Positions 1 to 11,725 of a stretch of 64,000 bases of DNA are shown piece by piece. The notes below the pieces were generated by a model, which was not told where the DNA came from, ran no database searches, and worked only from the letters and a program-made list of their open reading frames with translations. Source of the DNA: Amaurobius ferox (lineage: Eukaryota; Arthropoda; Arachnida; Araneae; Amaurobiidae); the NCBI GenBank assembly GCA_951213105.1, contig OX578136.1, forward strand, positions 67,616,230 to 67,680,229, given 5' to 3'. The position numbers were made by a program, and so were the translations under genes. Positions within the stretch are counted from its first letter, which is position 1, and each line of letters starts with the position of its first letter.

Positions 1-32
1 TCGAGATATTGCACATCTATATAAATAAAAAT

Positions 33-37
33 GAAAA

Positions 38-83
<46 letters not shown>
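33..83. repeat. (GTCT)n microsatellite inside Helitron 5' end
   Basis: About twelve GTCT units lie just inside the 5' end of the Helitron. They are followed by text of the form 'gaacggctgaaccgaatttgatg', repeated in variant form near 241-290. GTCT-type microsatellites close to one terminus also occur in the F1 and F3 elements of this window. Confidence 0.85.
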
Positions 84-87
<4 letters not shown>

Positions 88-683
88 ACACCATCACGGG
101 AGAACGGCTGAACCGAATTTGATGAAATTTTGTGGGTAGCCCAGAAATAGCCCCACTTAAAATTATATCCGTGTTTTGAGTTTCTACGACCAGTGGTTCT
201 CGAGATATTAGTAAAAAACCAAATTTTCGTTTGTCCCATCATCACGGAAAAACGGCTGAACCGAATTTAATGAAATTTGGTGAATAGCCTTGAAATATCC
301 CCCCATAAATTTTGTCCAAGTTTCGAGTTTCTAAGACCTGGGGTTGTCGAGATATTAATGAAAAACGGAACTTTTTCCTAGGAGTTCTACTCCCTAACTC
401 CGTGGTTTATCCAAACGAAAAGCTTGAAAATCGTTTGAAAGTGAATTAAAATTTAATCTCTGAGTTTGATGGGAGATTTTTTGCGTTAATTAGTCACTTT
501 CTGAAAACATGAATTGTTTGAAACATGATTTAAAGGGGAAATCTATCTCCATGGTTCTTGGTTTATTTAAAACAAGCTTTTACGGAACAATGAGAAGTAT
601 AGAGAAATCAAAATCGTTATTTAATTTCGCAGTTTATGTTATAAGACATGACATATTTAACATGTTATAAGATTCTATCTTAT

Positions 684-3427
684 ATCATGTTACTCAGAAA
701 CGCAATTAAATTAAATCTGTCTGTTAATTTTAATAATTATTTTTTCGATTTGAATAATAAATAAATGGATATAAAAATATATTTTAGAAAAGAACGATTT
801 GATTTTTCTTATAGCATTTTTGACTAGATAATATCAATTACGGTCTTCAGGTTTAAAAATTATTGTTATTTATATATTCGGGGATTATTGATTCAAGGAT
901 TATTGATATTTTCAAGTTATTATGCAATTATTTTATTATGACAAAAATTGTTTAAACTCATATATTGTATGTTGTACGAATCTTCTACAAATACACGTGT
1001 ATATCTTTTAATCTACGAGAATATAAGTAGTACAGGTATATTGACATATGTTTTGATATATATTGGCATATATTGGAATCAATTACGACCTTCTGGTATA
1101 AAGAGTACGGATATTATTGATGTTTTCAATTTATTACGTCATCTCTTTTATTTTGGCAAATATTTTTGAGACGCATATTGTAATACGGGTAATCTTCTAC
1201 TAACACATTGGCATATTTTCTGATCTGCGACAATATAATTAGTACGGGGTTGCATATATTCATTCAATTCCTATTTTTTCTTCTGTAAATTTGCTTACAA
1301 AAGGGGGCAGGATGTTTTATTCTTCAGATCTGATCGTGAAGATAATTTTGCATAGTGAGAACATATATTCTTAAACTTCTCTTTAGGAGCAATAAATTTA
1401 ATATTTTAACAGAATTTGCACATGATTGCGAACTTTAAGTTTCTTTAAATTATACACTTCGTACGAATAACGGGTGTGCTGTTAGTGGTTAATAAATTTT
1501 AACATTTTAGGAGGATATATCATGTTGCTCGGCATCGCAATTAAATTAAATGTGTTTGTTCATGTTTTTATTATTTTTTTTCGATTTAAATAATAAATAA
1601 ATGGATAAATGGATGTAAAAGTATATCTTATGAATGGACGGTTTGATTTTTCTTTTAATTATATTAATTGCTGACTGCGTACATCAATTTCATTTATTTT
1701 GGCAAAGAGTCTTCAAGCTTATATCGCATTCAGCTACTAAACTCATATATTGTGTTTAGCCAATAAATTCATATAGCCGATTGTTGAAACAGAAAAAGAG
1801 TAGAGCGGGTATATCTTCTAATACAATTGTAGTGTTTTCATTTAGTATATTGAAACGGGATAAGAATGTTTCATTCAGATCTGCAAATTCAAAGCTACGA
1901 ATTTGGAGGGATATCGCTAATTTGACAACTTTTCTTAAACTTTGCCAAATTGACGGAAATGTCGCCAAATTGATATAAACGACACACAAACAGCTGCCAT
2001 AAACCTTCGGGTTGGTCGTGTGGCTTGGGTCTTCAACATATCAATGAAATTTTTTTTTGTTTTGTTAGAAGAGAGTACTGAAATGATGTTTGGTTAGCAT
2101 TTATCTGTCAGACCAACCATCCTACTTAGTAATACATTTAGCGAATTTTTAAAATGTCACCAAATTGATAAAAATGTTTTCAAATCTATAAAAATATCTT
2201 GAAATTGATAAAATTGCGCTACATAAATGATATTAATTGTTTTTTGTTAGGGGATAGTATTGTGATGATATTTCGTCAATTTGTCGCAAAGTGGAACTGT
2301 CAGTTCTACAGTCCCACTTGGCGATAAATTTGGCGATTTTTTAAAATGTCGCTAATTTGACGAAACTGTCGCCAAATGTTCCATAGAAATATAACTATTT
2401 AGACGATATTTTTTCTACCAATTTATTTGAAGCAAATGATATCATGTCGCTTAGCAACGGATTTAAATCCAATGTGTTTATGCGGCAGACGGTTTTTATT
2501 AAATCCTTTCCGATTTGAATAATGAAGATATGTATATAAAATAAATTTCATTGCCCATTTCATTTTGGACTGGATAATATCAATTATACTCTTCAGGTTT
2601 AAACATTATTATTATTGATATTTTCCGGAATTATTGATTCAGGGATTATTGATATTTTTAAGTTATTACGCCATTGTTTTATTGCGGCAAAAATTTCTGA
2701 CACACGCATATTGTACGTTGTACGAGTAATCTTCTAGGAATGCACGGGTATATCTTCTAACCTACGAGAATATAAGTAGTACAGGTATATTGGCATATAT
2801 ATTGGAATCAAGTACAGTCTTCTGGTATGAAGATTAAGGGGATTAATTATATATTCAATTTATTACGTCGTCTGTTGTATTTTACCAAAAAACATTTGTG
2901 ACTCATATTGCAAAACGGGTAATCTTCTACTAATAATCGGACATTATAAGTAGTACGTGTCCATATAATTCCCATATAATTTTAGCACTTTAATTTTGAC
3001 ATATATTGGAATAAATGACTGTCTTCAGATTTAAAGATTACGGGTTTATTGGTATTTTCAATTTATACATGTAATCTACTAATACAGGTTATATTTTCTA
3101 ATATTCGCGTATATAATTAGTACGGGTCCCATACAATTTTAACGCTTTTATTTTGCATATATTGATTCAATTCCATATTTTTTTTTTTTATATTTGCTTA
3201 CATAAGGGGTCCAAGATGTTTTATTCTTCAGATATGTCCATGAAGATAATTTTATATAGCGAGAACAGAGATTCTTAAACTTCTTTTTAGGAGCATTACA
3301 TTAAATATTTTAACAGAATATTTTGATTAAACATGCCATTTAGTATACTATAAGAATTTGGACATGATTATGAATTTCAAGTTTCTTTATATTATATACT
3401 CCGTACGAAGAACGGGTATGCTGCTAG
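684..3427 (+). repeat. Three degenerate internal tandem units of the Helitron
   Basis: Units begin with the same word (atcatgt plus 'cgcaattaaattaaat'-like text) at about 684, 1519 and 2441. Units A and C share long stretches in order: a 'cttcaggtttaaa' block, 'gattattgatatttt', and 'gagaatataagtagtac'. Unit A ends near 1485 with 'acgggtgtgctgttag', a degraded version of the true 3' end 'acgggtatgctgctag'. Unit B is disrupted in its second half. This looks like serial duplication or 3'-end read-through inside a Helitron. The repeats are diverged and unit limits are approximate. Confidence 0.6.
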
Positions 3428-3925
3428 TTTTTCAAATAAATTTATCAAAAAATCCCGTAAATTAAAAAAATATATTAACTGTTGAGAAACATGTTCAATT
3501 TTCACATGTAATATCATGCGATAAATTTCATTACATCATTCTCTTGGGTCTTGCTCGTTCCATTCATGAGAAGAGATACTTTGAGTAATACTTTTGTATT
3601 TAAACTCCAATAGTCATTTATCTACTATAAGAATAACTTATTACACTTGGCAAGACGATTGGCAAAATTTTGGCGACGAATTTGGCGGAATATCGCCAAC
3701 TTGGCGAATTTTTAAAATGTTACCAAATTGACGAAAATCTCGCTAAATGGATAAAAATGACTTTAAATCAATGAAAATTGCGACTACTTGACAAAAATTC
3801 AATATCTTGGAAAGAATATAAGTATCTACTATAAGAAAAATCTATTTTTTTACTGTAAAAGTAGTAAATTCATTGCATTATATAAGGAAAGTCATATGCT
3901 GCCCACATCAGATTTTTTTTATTGT
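3428..3925 (-). mobile_element. F2 element (HINE-like), right-hand part, split by the Helitron
   Basis: This reads, inverted, like the F2 copy at 11726-12626: 'tttttcaaataaattta', the 'atcatgcgataaattt' block, a TGGCGA-rich middle, then the 5' terminus 'gctgcccacatcaga' followed by a T run. Bases 1-15 are the other side of the same element and the remainder lies left of the window. It has no coding capacity. Confidence 0.75.
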
Positions 3926-4701
3926 ATTACTACTAATACTAATATGGCTGTTATAATTCTATCAAGGTAAAATTATCATATATCAAAACTACCATTCCTT
4001 AACATCCTAATAATATTTTTTAAAAATTGATTATTCTATGATCAGTAAAGAAATCAAATAATAATATGAAGAATCTATAAAGATTAAAACAGTGATTCTT
4101 CTTTTAAGAGCAGACTGTCAAAATGCAGAGTTCAGTCTCGGTATCTCAGTCAGTAAAACGCATGTTTTTATTGAGAAAAGAAGTCGCAGATTCAAGTTCT
4201 TGCATCCAAAGAACTTTTCAAGCGTGTCCGAACGTTGATAATTCCCTGGAAGTCGATTTAAGTTAGCCGAAGAATGCCGTATTGAAATGAATTTGTGGGG
4301 GAAATCAAAGAATAAATATATGTTCGAAGGTGGAGCCCCGGGTTCAAATCAGAAAAAGGAGAGTAAAAATTATAGATCATATACCCAGGTGGCTCTGCCA
4401 TTGTCGCAAAGTAAAGAGTTCGCAGATTTGAGTTTCTTCCTTGCATAAATTTTTCAATGAACCACTGGCGGTCAAATCAGGAAGAGTGTATGTAGTAGAA
4501 GTCAACAAAGGCTAAAATTTTAGACTGTTTGGCCCAGCTGTACAGTACCACAGCCCGAACCAGATCCCAGCCCGAAAACATTTTACAATATTAAGCCCGA
4601 GCCCGACATATCTCGTGCTTGGGTCGGGGCACGTTTATTTGCACGGACAGACGCTATAGATTTTGGAAGGACTCAGACCTCATAAGCCCGTGTATGTATC
4701 A
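3926..4701. other. Unassigned AT-rich stretch with degenerate tRNA-like words
   Basis: No gene is visible. Around 4140-4205 the text 'ctcggtatctcagtcag' followed about 45 bases later by 'gattcaagttc' resembles spaced A and B boxes of an old tRNA-derived SINE. A second B-box-like 'gggttcaaatc' lies near 4340. Around 4545-4640 the word AGCCCGA recurs, as in some MITE termini. These are weak remnants only. Confidence 0.3.
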
Positions 4702-4709
4702 ATCTATTA

Positions 4710-4890
4710 CAGTGTTTTTCAAATTTTTTGGCAGGGGGAACCCTTTTAAAATTCAATTTAATGACCACGTAGAACCCTAAAATGAGAAAAAGTACATCGT
4801 GTTCAAATTATGCATTCAAATTTTAAGCATTTTTTTAGTTTAAGAAAATTTACACGAAGCTACAACTACGTGGAACCCCTAAAAACGCTG
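4710..4890. mobile_element. hAT MITE
   Basis: A 181-bp element starts CAGTGTTTTTCAAA and ends with the inverse of CAGCGTTTTTAGG. Flanks are ATCTATTA (4702-4709) and ATCTAGTA (4891-4898), an 8-bp target duplication with one mismatch, the hallmark size for hAT elements. The interior repeats 'gtggaaccc'/'gtagaaccc' text and has no coding capacity. Seen directly; hAT assignment rests on TIR form and TSD length. Confidence 0.75.
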
Positions 4891-5219
4891 ATCTAGTAGA
4901 TAAACATAAAGTGATCTTACCTAGTTACCGATTTGAAAGGAATATGTAAAATAGCGTAACTTTTATATACATGCATTAAGTGTATATTCAGTACCGCCGA
5001 CAAAATTTCCTCCCCCCTTCTATCGCCGGTCCTGATTGTATTGATTCAAAATGACCAGAGTCTAGATAATATTTTAGTGTAATACAGGCTAATTTACATC
5101 ACTCAAGATTAGCGTCATAACTAAAATTGCGAATTAATGAATTGAAGATAATACGTTTGACGTAAAGTGAATATTTTTGTCATGCCAGCTTTATAAGAAT
5201 AGTAAAAGGCCTATTATTT

Positions 5220-5325
5220 TGTTTTATTATTATTATTACTGTTATTATTATTGTTGTTATTGTGTTATTATAATTATTATTATTATTATTATTGTTATCA
5301 TCATCATCATTATTATTTTATTGTT
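5220..5325. repeat. (TTA)n/(TTG)n/(TCA)n microsatellite
   Basis: A run of TTA trinucleotides is interspersed with TTG and ends in a short TCA run. An open frame through it encodes only low-complexity Tyr/Ile and is not treated as a gene. Confidence 0.85.
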
Positions 5326-7005
5326 AAGATGTATATGTATATTTCTGAAATATCAATTTATTCGAATGGCGAGAACTTTTCATAGGAAACTATAGAAATT
5401 GAGATAAATTCCAATTTTTTTTATGCAAGTAAATACCTACACTTAAAACTCTCATTATCCAATTTTTTAGGAAAACGCCATTAATACGAACTTCTCAAAA
5501 ATCGCTCCTCAAAAATATATACATTCACCGCAAAATTTCTAGACATATGATAAACAACTATGCACAATCGAAGTTTTATACTACATTTGCAAACATAAAC
5601 CTATAAAATGTATGAATCATAAAAAGCCAACTCGTATCACCCCGTACAAGCGTATCAAATAAATCAACAATATAAGGCCATAAAAAAGAAACCAAACAGA
5701 AGCACATACCTGCAGTTAAAAACAATACATCGCTCGTATCTGTCGTTTTCAGAGCACTCCAAACATGCCCCAATGAACACACGAATGGACAGATAGAAGA
5801 AGAGGCATCCCTGCGTCCGCACGCGACGGAGAGATGGAGAGAAGTGAAATTTAGCTTGGCGACTGTGGCGTACGCCAAGTACGATTCTTGGATTTCGTGG
5901 TAAACCTAATGCTGCTGGACTGTGGCGAAAGTTAAAGCCTGTTTTGTGACCGTTGGAAAGTTTTCAAAGAGAGTATGAGATCCGGAAGGATCCATGTTTG
6001 GTAAAAAAATATTCCAACGGTAAAAAAGTTTAGAGGTGAAAGTGGATGATATTTGTTCTTTTCATTTTCCACAAATAGCCCTGGTTGAATCTACCTACAC
6101 ATAGGCTCGACCTACACCCCGCTTTGACCGATATTACCCCTGTTTAAAGGTACTTTCCGAAGTCCCGTCAGGTTTGTCATTTTGTCCAGGTTTGAAATTT
6201 ATCTTTTGGAATACAGTTTTGGCGGGAAAGAGCAATTTTTGTGAATAAGGCGATCGTGATATTACATTGATTGCAATTAAAACAGATAACAGAAAAAATC
6301 AATGAAGCACTTGAAAATGCTGTTATAAAGGTAAATGAATTGTTTGTTGAAGTGGTAATTGCTAAAAAACTGTAGTCTTCGAACTGCGATACATGGAAAA
6401 TAATAAAAATAAACTGTAATGATTCAAATTTTGAAGAATTTCAGGGTTCAAAATATTTTAATACCGGGGTTTTAACTTGTGTGTGTGTCTATAAGACACT
6501 TCCACACCAGTTGAAAAGGTGTTTACCGTCATAAACAATATTCGGTTTGACAAATGAGGTGGAATTGCTGAATTAACTAGGTCTAATGCAAGTGTAATGT
6601 TAAATGACAAGCGTTCCGTTAAAAAGCTCGCGCTAGCAACAAGTATACGAATGGTCGAAATCAAATGATTAATGTCTTATGTATCAGGTTTTAATTTCGT
6701 TTCCCTATATTTAATAAATAATTTTATTTATTTAGTTATTTTATTTTGTCCCGGTTTGGAAAACAATTTATAAGGTAAGCCTACCTACTGACAGTGGTGT
6801 CGTTCAGCCACTTAAGTCGAACCGGTTGTTAAAAATATTCAGGTTCGTCAAACCGGTTGTTAAAGGTTTTCTTGAAAATCTGGACAGATCTCGGCTTACG
6901 AAACAATGCGCCTCGGTGAGGTTTCTTTAAAACTCAAATGAGTTTAAAAGTTCTGAATATTTAAATTAGTTTAAATGTAGAAATCCCAAATGAATCTTTC
7001 AACCC
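5326..7005. other. Unassigned stretch with one GC-richer patch
   Basis: No gene is recognised. About 5740-5900 is richer in GC and CpG than its surroundings and contains a 100-codon open frame on the minus strand (5576-5878) with no motif I know. It could be a relic exon or repeat. Near 6805-6870 the word 'cgaaccggttgttaaa' occurs twice about 40 bp apart. (GT)n is present near 6478. Confidence 0.3.
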
Positions 7006-7009
7006 CCTC

Positions 7010-7515
7010 AATTGATGCGTTTGATGATGAATGAATGCAATGATGAATTTGATGCTGAATCCATATCAATCATTATCGAAGCTCTACCTATAGCTGATCC
7101 TGAAAAATAAATGTTGCAAGAAAAATGTAAATGTTTTAATCGAAAGTGACATCTCCGAAACCAGAAGTGAAATTTCTTAATGAATCCCACTATCCTCTCC
7201 AAAAATTGATGATGGATCCATATCAGTCATTATCTGAGTTCTATTTATAGCTAATCCTGTTAAATAGATGTTTTAATGAAAATTTTAGAACTCGAAGTGG
7301 AAAAAAATCAGATGTGCAAATTCTTAGTGAACCACCCTATATCCTCCGAATTTGATGCTGAATCTATATGTTATCATCTAAGCTGTATTTATAACCAATC
7401 TTGAAAATAGATATTTCAGGGAAAATAAATAGTCCTGAAACCAAAATTGAAAAAACTATAAGTTTAAATTCTTGGTTCCGAAATTTAATGCTGAATCCCA
7501 TATCAGTCATGAACT
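7010..7515. repeat. Degenerate tandem repeat, about four units of 140-160 bp
   Basis: Units are marked by variants of 'gatgctgaatccatatcagtcat' at about 7052, 7209, 7351 and 7489. Shared text follows ('tatagctaatcctg', 'aaatagatgtt', 'ccgaaaccag'). Divergence is high, so this is an old tandem duplication. No gene is seen. Confidence 0.6.
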
Positions 7516-8094
7516 TTTAAAATTAATGGAATTTTAAAATATAATTTATTTAATGGAATTTTTAAATTTTTCCTTTATAGATTGCTACAGAGTGCTCAGC
7601 ATACCGAATTTTTTTTAATAACTTGAAAAGGAAATCTAATAGAAAATATAATGTTGTATTATGATACTGATTATGATATAAGTAAACTTCAGCAATATGA
7701 AATATAAATGTAAAAGAAAGTTGAGCTGAAACTCCCACTCCCTATATTTTAAGTAGAAAACAACATAAAAAAACAAATATGTTAATAAATGCAGTTAAAT
7801 AGGTGCTTTCGCAATTTACCTTTCTAAATATCATTTGAAAGGATTATCGTCAAAATTAATCTTTTAGAGAACGCACAAATTAAAGTGCGATTCATAAAAA
7901 ATAAACAAAACGAATAATATTTCTCCATTATGCAAATACACGAGAAGTACACCCACATAAACACACGCATGAGTGGGTATATCTGCGCTGCATTAATACT
8001 ACTCTAGAATAGATAAAAATGGGATAGTGAAGATTATTTTCCTTTTTACTTTGGAAAAACTTTCCCGTCAAAAGATTCTATAGTGAAACCTGTA
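7516..8094. other. AT-rich, nothing recognised
   Basis: No coding, RNA or repeat structure could be supported here on either strand. Confidence 0.4.
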
Positions 8095-8168
8095 CGAGCA
8101 ACTAGCCGTATTAAAAAATTCATTTAAAAGAGTGTAGCTCTTTTAAATGATTTATTAACTCCTGCTCG
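8095..8168. other. Long hairpin of pre-miRNA size
   Basis: Outer arms CGAGCA (8095-8100) and TGCTCG (8163-8168) enclose an internal loop and then a long stem. The apical part pairs CATTTAAAAGAG (8121-8132) perfectly with CTCTTTTAAATG (8138-8149) across a 5-nt loop, and pairing extends outward with one bulge. The total of 74 nt falls in the size range of animal pre-miRNAs. There is no conservation or expression evidence; it could also be a small foldback repeat. Confidence 0.35.
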
Positions 8169-9479
8169 AAAATGCATGCAGCGATCCTGTGCCCATTACG
8201 ACGCATTCCAAGCACTGGGCGGTCCGCTTAGAAAATTTTGCTGTGCATATTTTACTTTGTATTTATAAGTCATAGATTTAAATCTTTCCGTGTTCTTTCT
8301 CGTGTTCTTCTTCGGGATTTTCTTTACCGCATGTGTGATAAGAATGTATTGTTAGAATTTATTCTAAATACAAAAACACTTGGTTATATATTGATATGCA
8401 ATATTGATAAGCTGATATTTTCATCTCAAGTGCTTCATCCAATTAAGGATTTCTCTCAGTCAAAATACATTCTAACATACACAGCATTCATGTCGGGTTA
8501 AAAGTACTTACAAAGAGTTCTCTTATTTTTTTTCTTATTTCTCTTTATAATAGTGAACATTTACATCAAAAATGCAAAATATAATGCATAATATAATGGC
8601 GCACGTTGTTCATGCCTGACATACAGATATGAGTGAAAGGTTTATAGTATTTAAAAGAAAGTTTTATATTCAAAATCGTTTAGCGATGAAGTTTCATTGG
8701 ATGATTTTGAATGGCCTACAATGGCATTTTAGAATTTTACTTCTCTCCCTGTACTTTAAGACGTAAAATATTCCAACAGATTCCATTTTTTTTATTGTGC
8801 CGCTTCACGAGGGAAAAAAATGACCTGCTCATTTCGAAGGTTGAACACCTCGCAGACACCTTTGTAAAAGCCGCAGTAAAATTTTCATCCTTCCTTTTAC
8901 TCCTTTGTAATGCCCGTTATAGAAAACTGACAAAAGCTTTAGTTTTCGCTTGAGAAACAAAGGGGAATCTCGGACAGAAATGAAAAGAAGTCAAAATGTA
9001 GATATTAAATATGCAATAATGATTAGCTTGTATTCTAAAGGTCTAACGCAAAGAGCTGAAATTCTAAAACAATAATTGAAGGTTTTCTGGGCTCATTACA
9101 ATGCACGGTATAAGAAACAAAGATAAAGTATTACGATGGGGTCTCGATAAAATTCAGTTACCGAACTTCGAAGATTTATATTGATAGTTTCCAATATACG
9201 GTCCGTGGTACCCTCTGTGTCCGTTACTATGTCTAGAAAACTCCGCGAAGGAGCTCAGTAAACTTAAAAAGAATTAACCATAACAAAAGATTTTTTAAAC
9301 TGAAATTTGTTATTATTTTCTGTATTCTGCTTCAATATTTAGGAACAAATCATAAGAAAGAGGCGCACCTCTTGTAATTATAAGTACGTAGCGTGGAGTA
9401 AAGGAGTAAGCAATTTTATAGAATGTTTTAAATGTTTTAGCATTTTAGGCAAGAACGTTTGAGAGCAAGAAATGATTTA
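8169..9479. other. Unassigned stretch
   Basis: Open frames at 8238-8501 and 8711-8953 on the plus strand have no recognisable motif, and their composition matches AT-rich noncoding DNA. No repeat family of this window was recognised here. Confidence 0.35.
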
Positions 9480-10564
9480 GTATTGTAAATTTTTGTTTAT
9501 TGACTTTAGGGCTGCATTTGATAGCGTGAGTAGGAAGCATCTAATGGATGCAATGTATGAATTTAATATTCCTGCTAAACTGATTAGACTTATGAAGTGT
9601 ACATTGCATGACACCAAATGTAAAATCAAATTTTTGGACGTCCTTTCCGAGAGCCTAAGTGTCAATAATGGTGTACAACAGGGGACTCTCTCTCGTGCAT
9701 TCTCTTTAACATCGCACTGGAGACGGCTGTACGAGATTCAAAAATTGATTCATCATGCACAGGTCTGTGCACATCAACACAGGTCTGTGCAGCTCCTAGC
9801 CTACGCTGATGATATCGATATAGTTGCTAGGAGTGTTCCGGCCTTGAGAGAAGCATTCTCCTCTTTGGAGGTAGCTGCAAGTCGAATGGGATTGAATTTA
9901 AATGTTTCTGAAGCCAAATATATGCCAGTACAGAAAACACCAACTGGTGATACGGCCAACTTTCTGAAAATTAACCCACATGAGTTTGAAACTGTTTCTG
10001 GTTTTAACTACCTGGGATCTTTTGTTAAGCAAAAAATGATATTATCCCTGAAGTTCAAAATCGTATTTCACTGGTCAACAAGGCATGTTTTGGACTTCGC
10101 TCTGTTTTGAGGTCTTGTTTCCTCTCTAGAAAAACAAAGTTCCTTATCTATAAAACTATCATTAGGCCGGTCCTAATGTATGGTTCGGAAACATGGTCTT
10201 TAACAAAAAATGGAGAGGGTAGAGTTGCTGTTTTTGAGCGCAGGGTTCTCAGAGGCATCCTTGATGGAGTAAAGGAAAATGGCCTATGGCGGAGGCGTTT
10301 TAACTCAGATATTTATAGATATTTTAAGGAACCCGATATTATAAATATTTTAAAATTAAGCGAATGAACTGGGCCTCTCATATTGCTAGAATGGATGAAA
10401 GGGACCCGGTAAAGAAGGTGTTTGCTGCATGGTCCTTTACTAGTAGAAAAAGAGGAAGACCAAAGCTGAGATGGCTTGACTCAGTTGATTCGGATTTTAG
10501 AGTGATTGGAGTAAGAGACTGGCAGACCAGGTCTAGAAATAGACAGTCCTGGAAGAATCTTTAG
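9480..10564 (+). pseudogene. 5'-truncated LINE reverse transcriptase, frameshifted
   Basis: A non-LTR retrotransposon polymerase fragment. The reading starts inside the RT domain at motif A (DFRAAFDS, about 9501-9527), continues through VQQGTLS and the catalytic box YADDID (about 9799-9816), then KTIIRPVLMYGSETWS (about 10156-10200) and the C-terminal RHxxRM-like block 'SHIARMDERDP', ending with KRGRPKLRW. Three frames are used in turn, with shifts near 10030 (an A run) and 10360, so no functional enzyme is made. The endonuclease and the first half of the RT are absent, as expected from incomplete reverse transcription. The clade (RTE-, R1- or CR1-like) cannot be fixed by eye. Confidence 0.85.
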
Positions 10565-10623
10565 CGGAAGGCCATGGCTCATCCTGGGCTGTCGAGCCAA
10601 ATATGATGATGATGATGATGATT
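10565..10623 (+). repeat. LINE 3' end with (ATG)n tail
   Basis: The RT remnant is followed by a short 3' UTR and a tail of ATG repeats (about 10602-10622). Simple-repeat rather than poly-A tails are typical of RTE-like LINEs, which supports that clade weakly. Confidence 0.65.
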
Positions 10624-11725
10624 GTAAATTACTTCATCTTTATTAAATAAATTTTAAATAAATTTAAATAACTTTTAAATATATTTAAAAAATTAAATGT
10701 TTATACCATCTGTTTGCTTTAGAATATTCAAAATCATTTGTATGTTTTAGAATTTTTTAAATAGTTTTAAATACTTTTAAGGAATAAAAAATATATATTA
10801 TTTAAACATTACTAAAAATCTATAAAGCAAAAACCGCGTTGATAACGCAGCATATAACAAAGGAAAACAGTAAGAACCGGTTTCGGAGGCAAGACACATT
10901 TCTCTTCGAGTAACAACCTCATTGAAAGAGGTTGTTTTCTTTCTCCGAAACCGTTATGTATAACCTTTAATTATTTATATTATACTGTATTATTAACAAT
11001 GTTTTTGCTTTATTGTTATATTTGTAACTATCTGAACGATTTAATTTACTTTACTAAAAAGGGTTACACAAATAGTTCCATAAAAATTGGTGGTATCGCA
11101 AAATGAAAACGGAATAGAATCAGTATAAAAAGACTTATCGACGTCAATTTTCGACGATTTTATTTTGACTTTATAGCATTTGCTCAGGAACATAAGAAAT
11201 TATGTGCGAATGACTTTAGTACACATCAATAACTTCGCAATGGAACAGAAGGGCCGAAAAAAAGGCTGCAGCCGTTGCTTTTGTATGCACAGGCACGTCT
11301 AGTCAAATAAAAAAACATGATTTCTGATGGTCGCCAGAAAGTATGCACTGCAATCATTATGTAGGTCGACATCGCACCTTTACTGACACGTGAATATGAT
11401 CGATGCACGTGATTTATAACTGATGCTGTTTCCATTTGGGTTTCACTCGGAAATATATATATTGTATGTACAATCTAAAAGCATTTGGGCAATTGGAACA
11501 ACCATCGGCACTGTGAATCTTCACTCAACATTTTCATGCATTCATATTCCATGGTGTTTAGTTCTACTTGCATCATATTTATTAAAAGAATGATGTTATA
11601 TTTTTCAAATTTAGCACCCAGTTATTTTTAAGAAATATTCATTAAGTTCTTTAAAAAAAAACTTTTACGCTGATGCCAGCATAGTGCCGGTTTGGGTGCC
11701 TTTCGTATATCTGCTTTAATAAAAA
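10624..11725. other. AT-rich stretch with a double foldback
   Basis: 10624-10830 is built from variants of TTTAAATA. At 10875-10888 'accggtttcggag' pairs with 'ctccgaaaccgtt' at 10943-10955. Nested inside, AACAACCTC (10912-10920) pairs with GAGGTTGTT (10928-10936). No gene is seen in the rest. Confidence 0.45.

Larger units (their letters stand above)
16..3427 (+). mobile_element. Non-autonomous Helitron, complete, inserted in an F2 element
   Basis: The element starts with TC at 16-17 and ends with CTAG at 3424-3427, preceded by a small CCGT/ACGG stem (3401-3415). It is flanked by A on the left and T on the right, the canonical Helitron A^T target. The empty site can be read from other F2 copies: bases 1-15 and 3428 onward join exactly into the F2 sequence seen inverted near 12205-12235, with no target duplication. 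No Rep/helicase coding is visible, so it must depend on an autonomous partner. The interior holds (GTCT)n near the 5' end, three degenerate ~0.85-0.9 kb units, and a stretch (about 1880-2400) rich in TGGCGA/TCGCCA words that resembles F2. Boundaries are seen directly; mobility in trans is family knowledge. Confidence 0.85.

Noticed and set aside
5576..5878. 100-codon minus-strand frame in a GC-richer patch
   Set aside because: No recognisable domain. The patch might be a relic exon, but there is nothing to anchor it.
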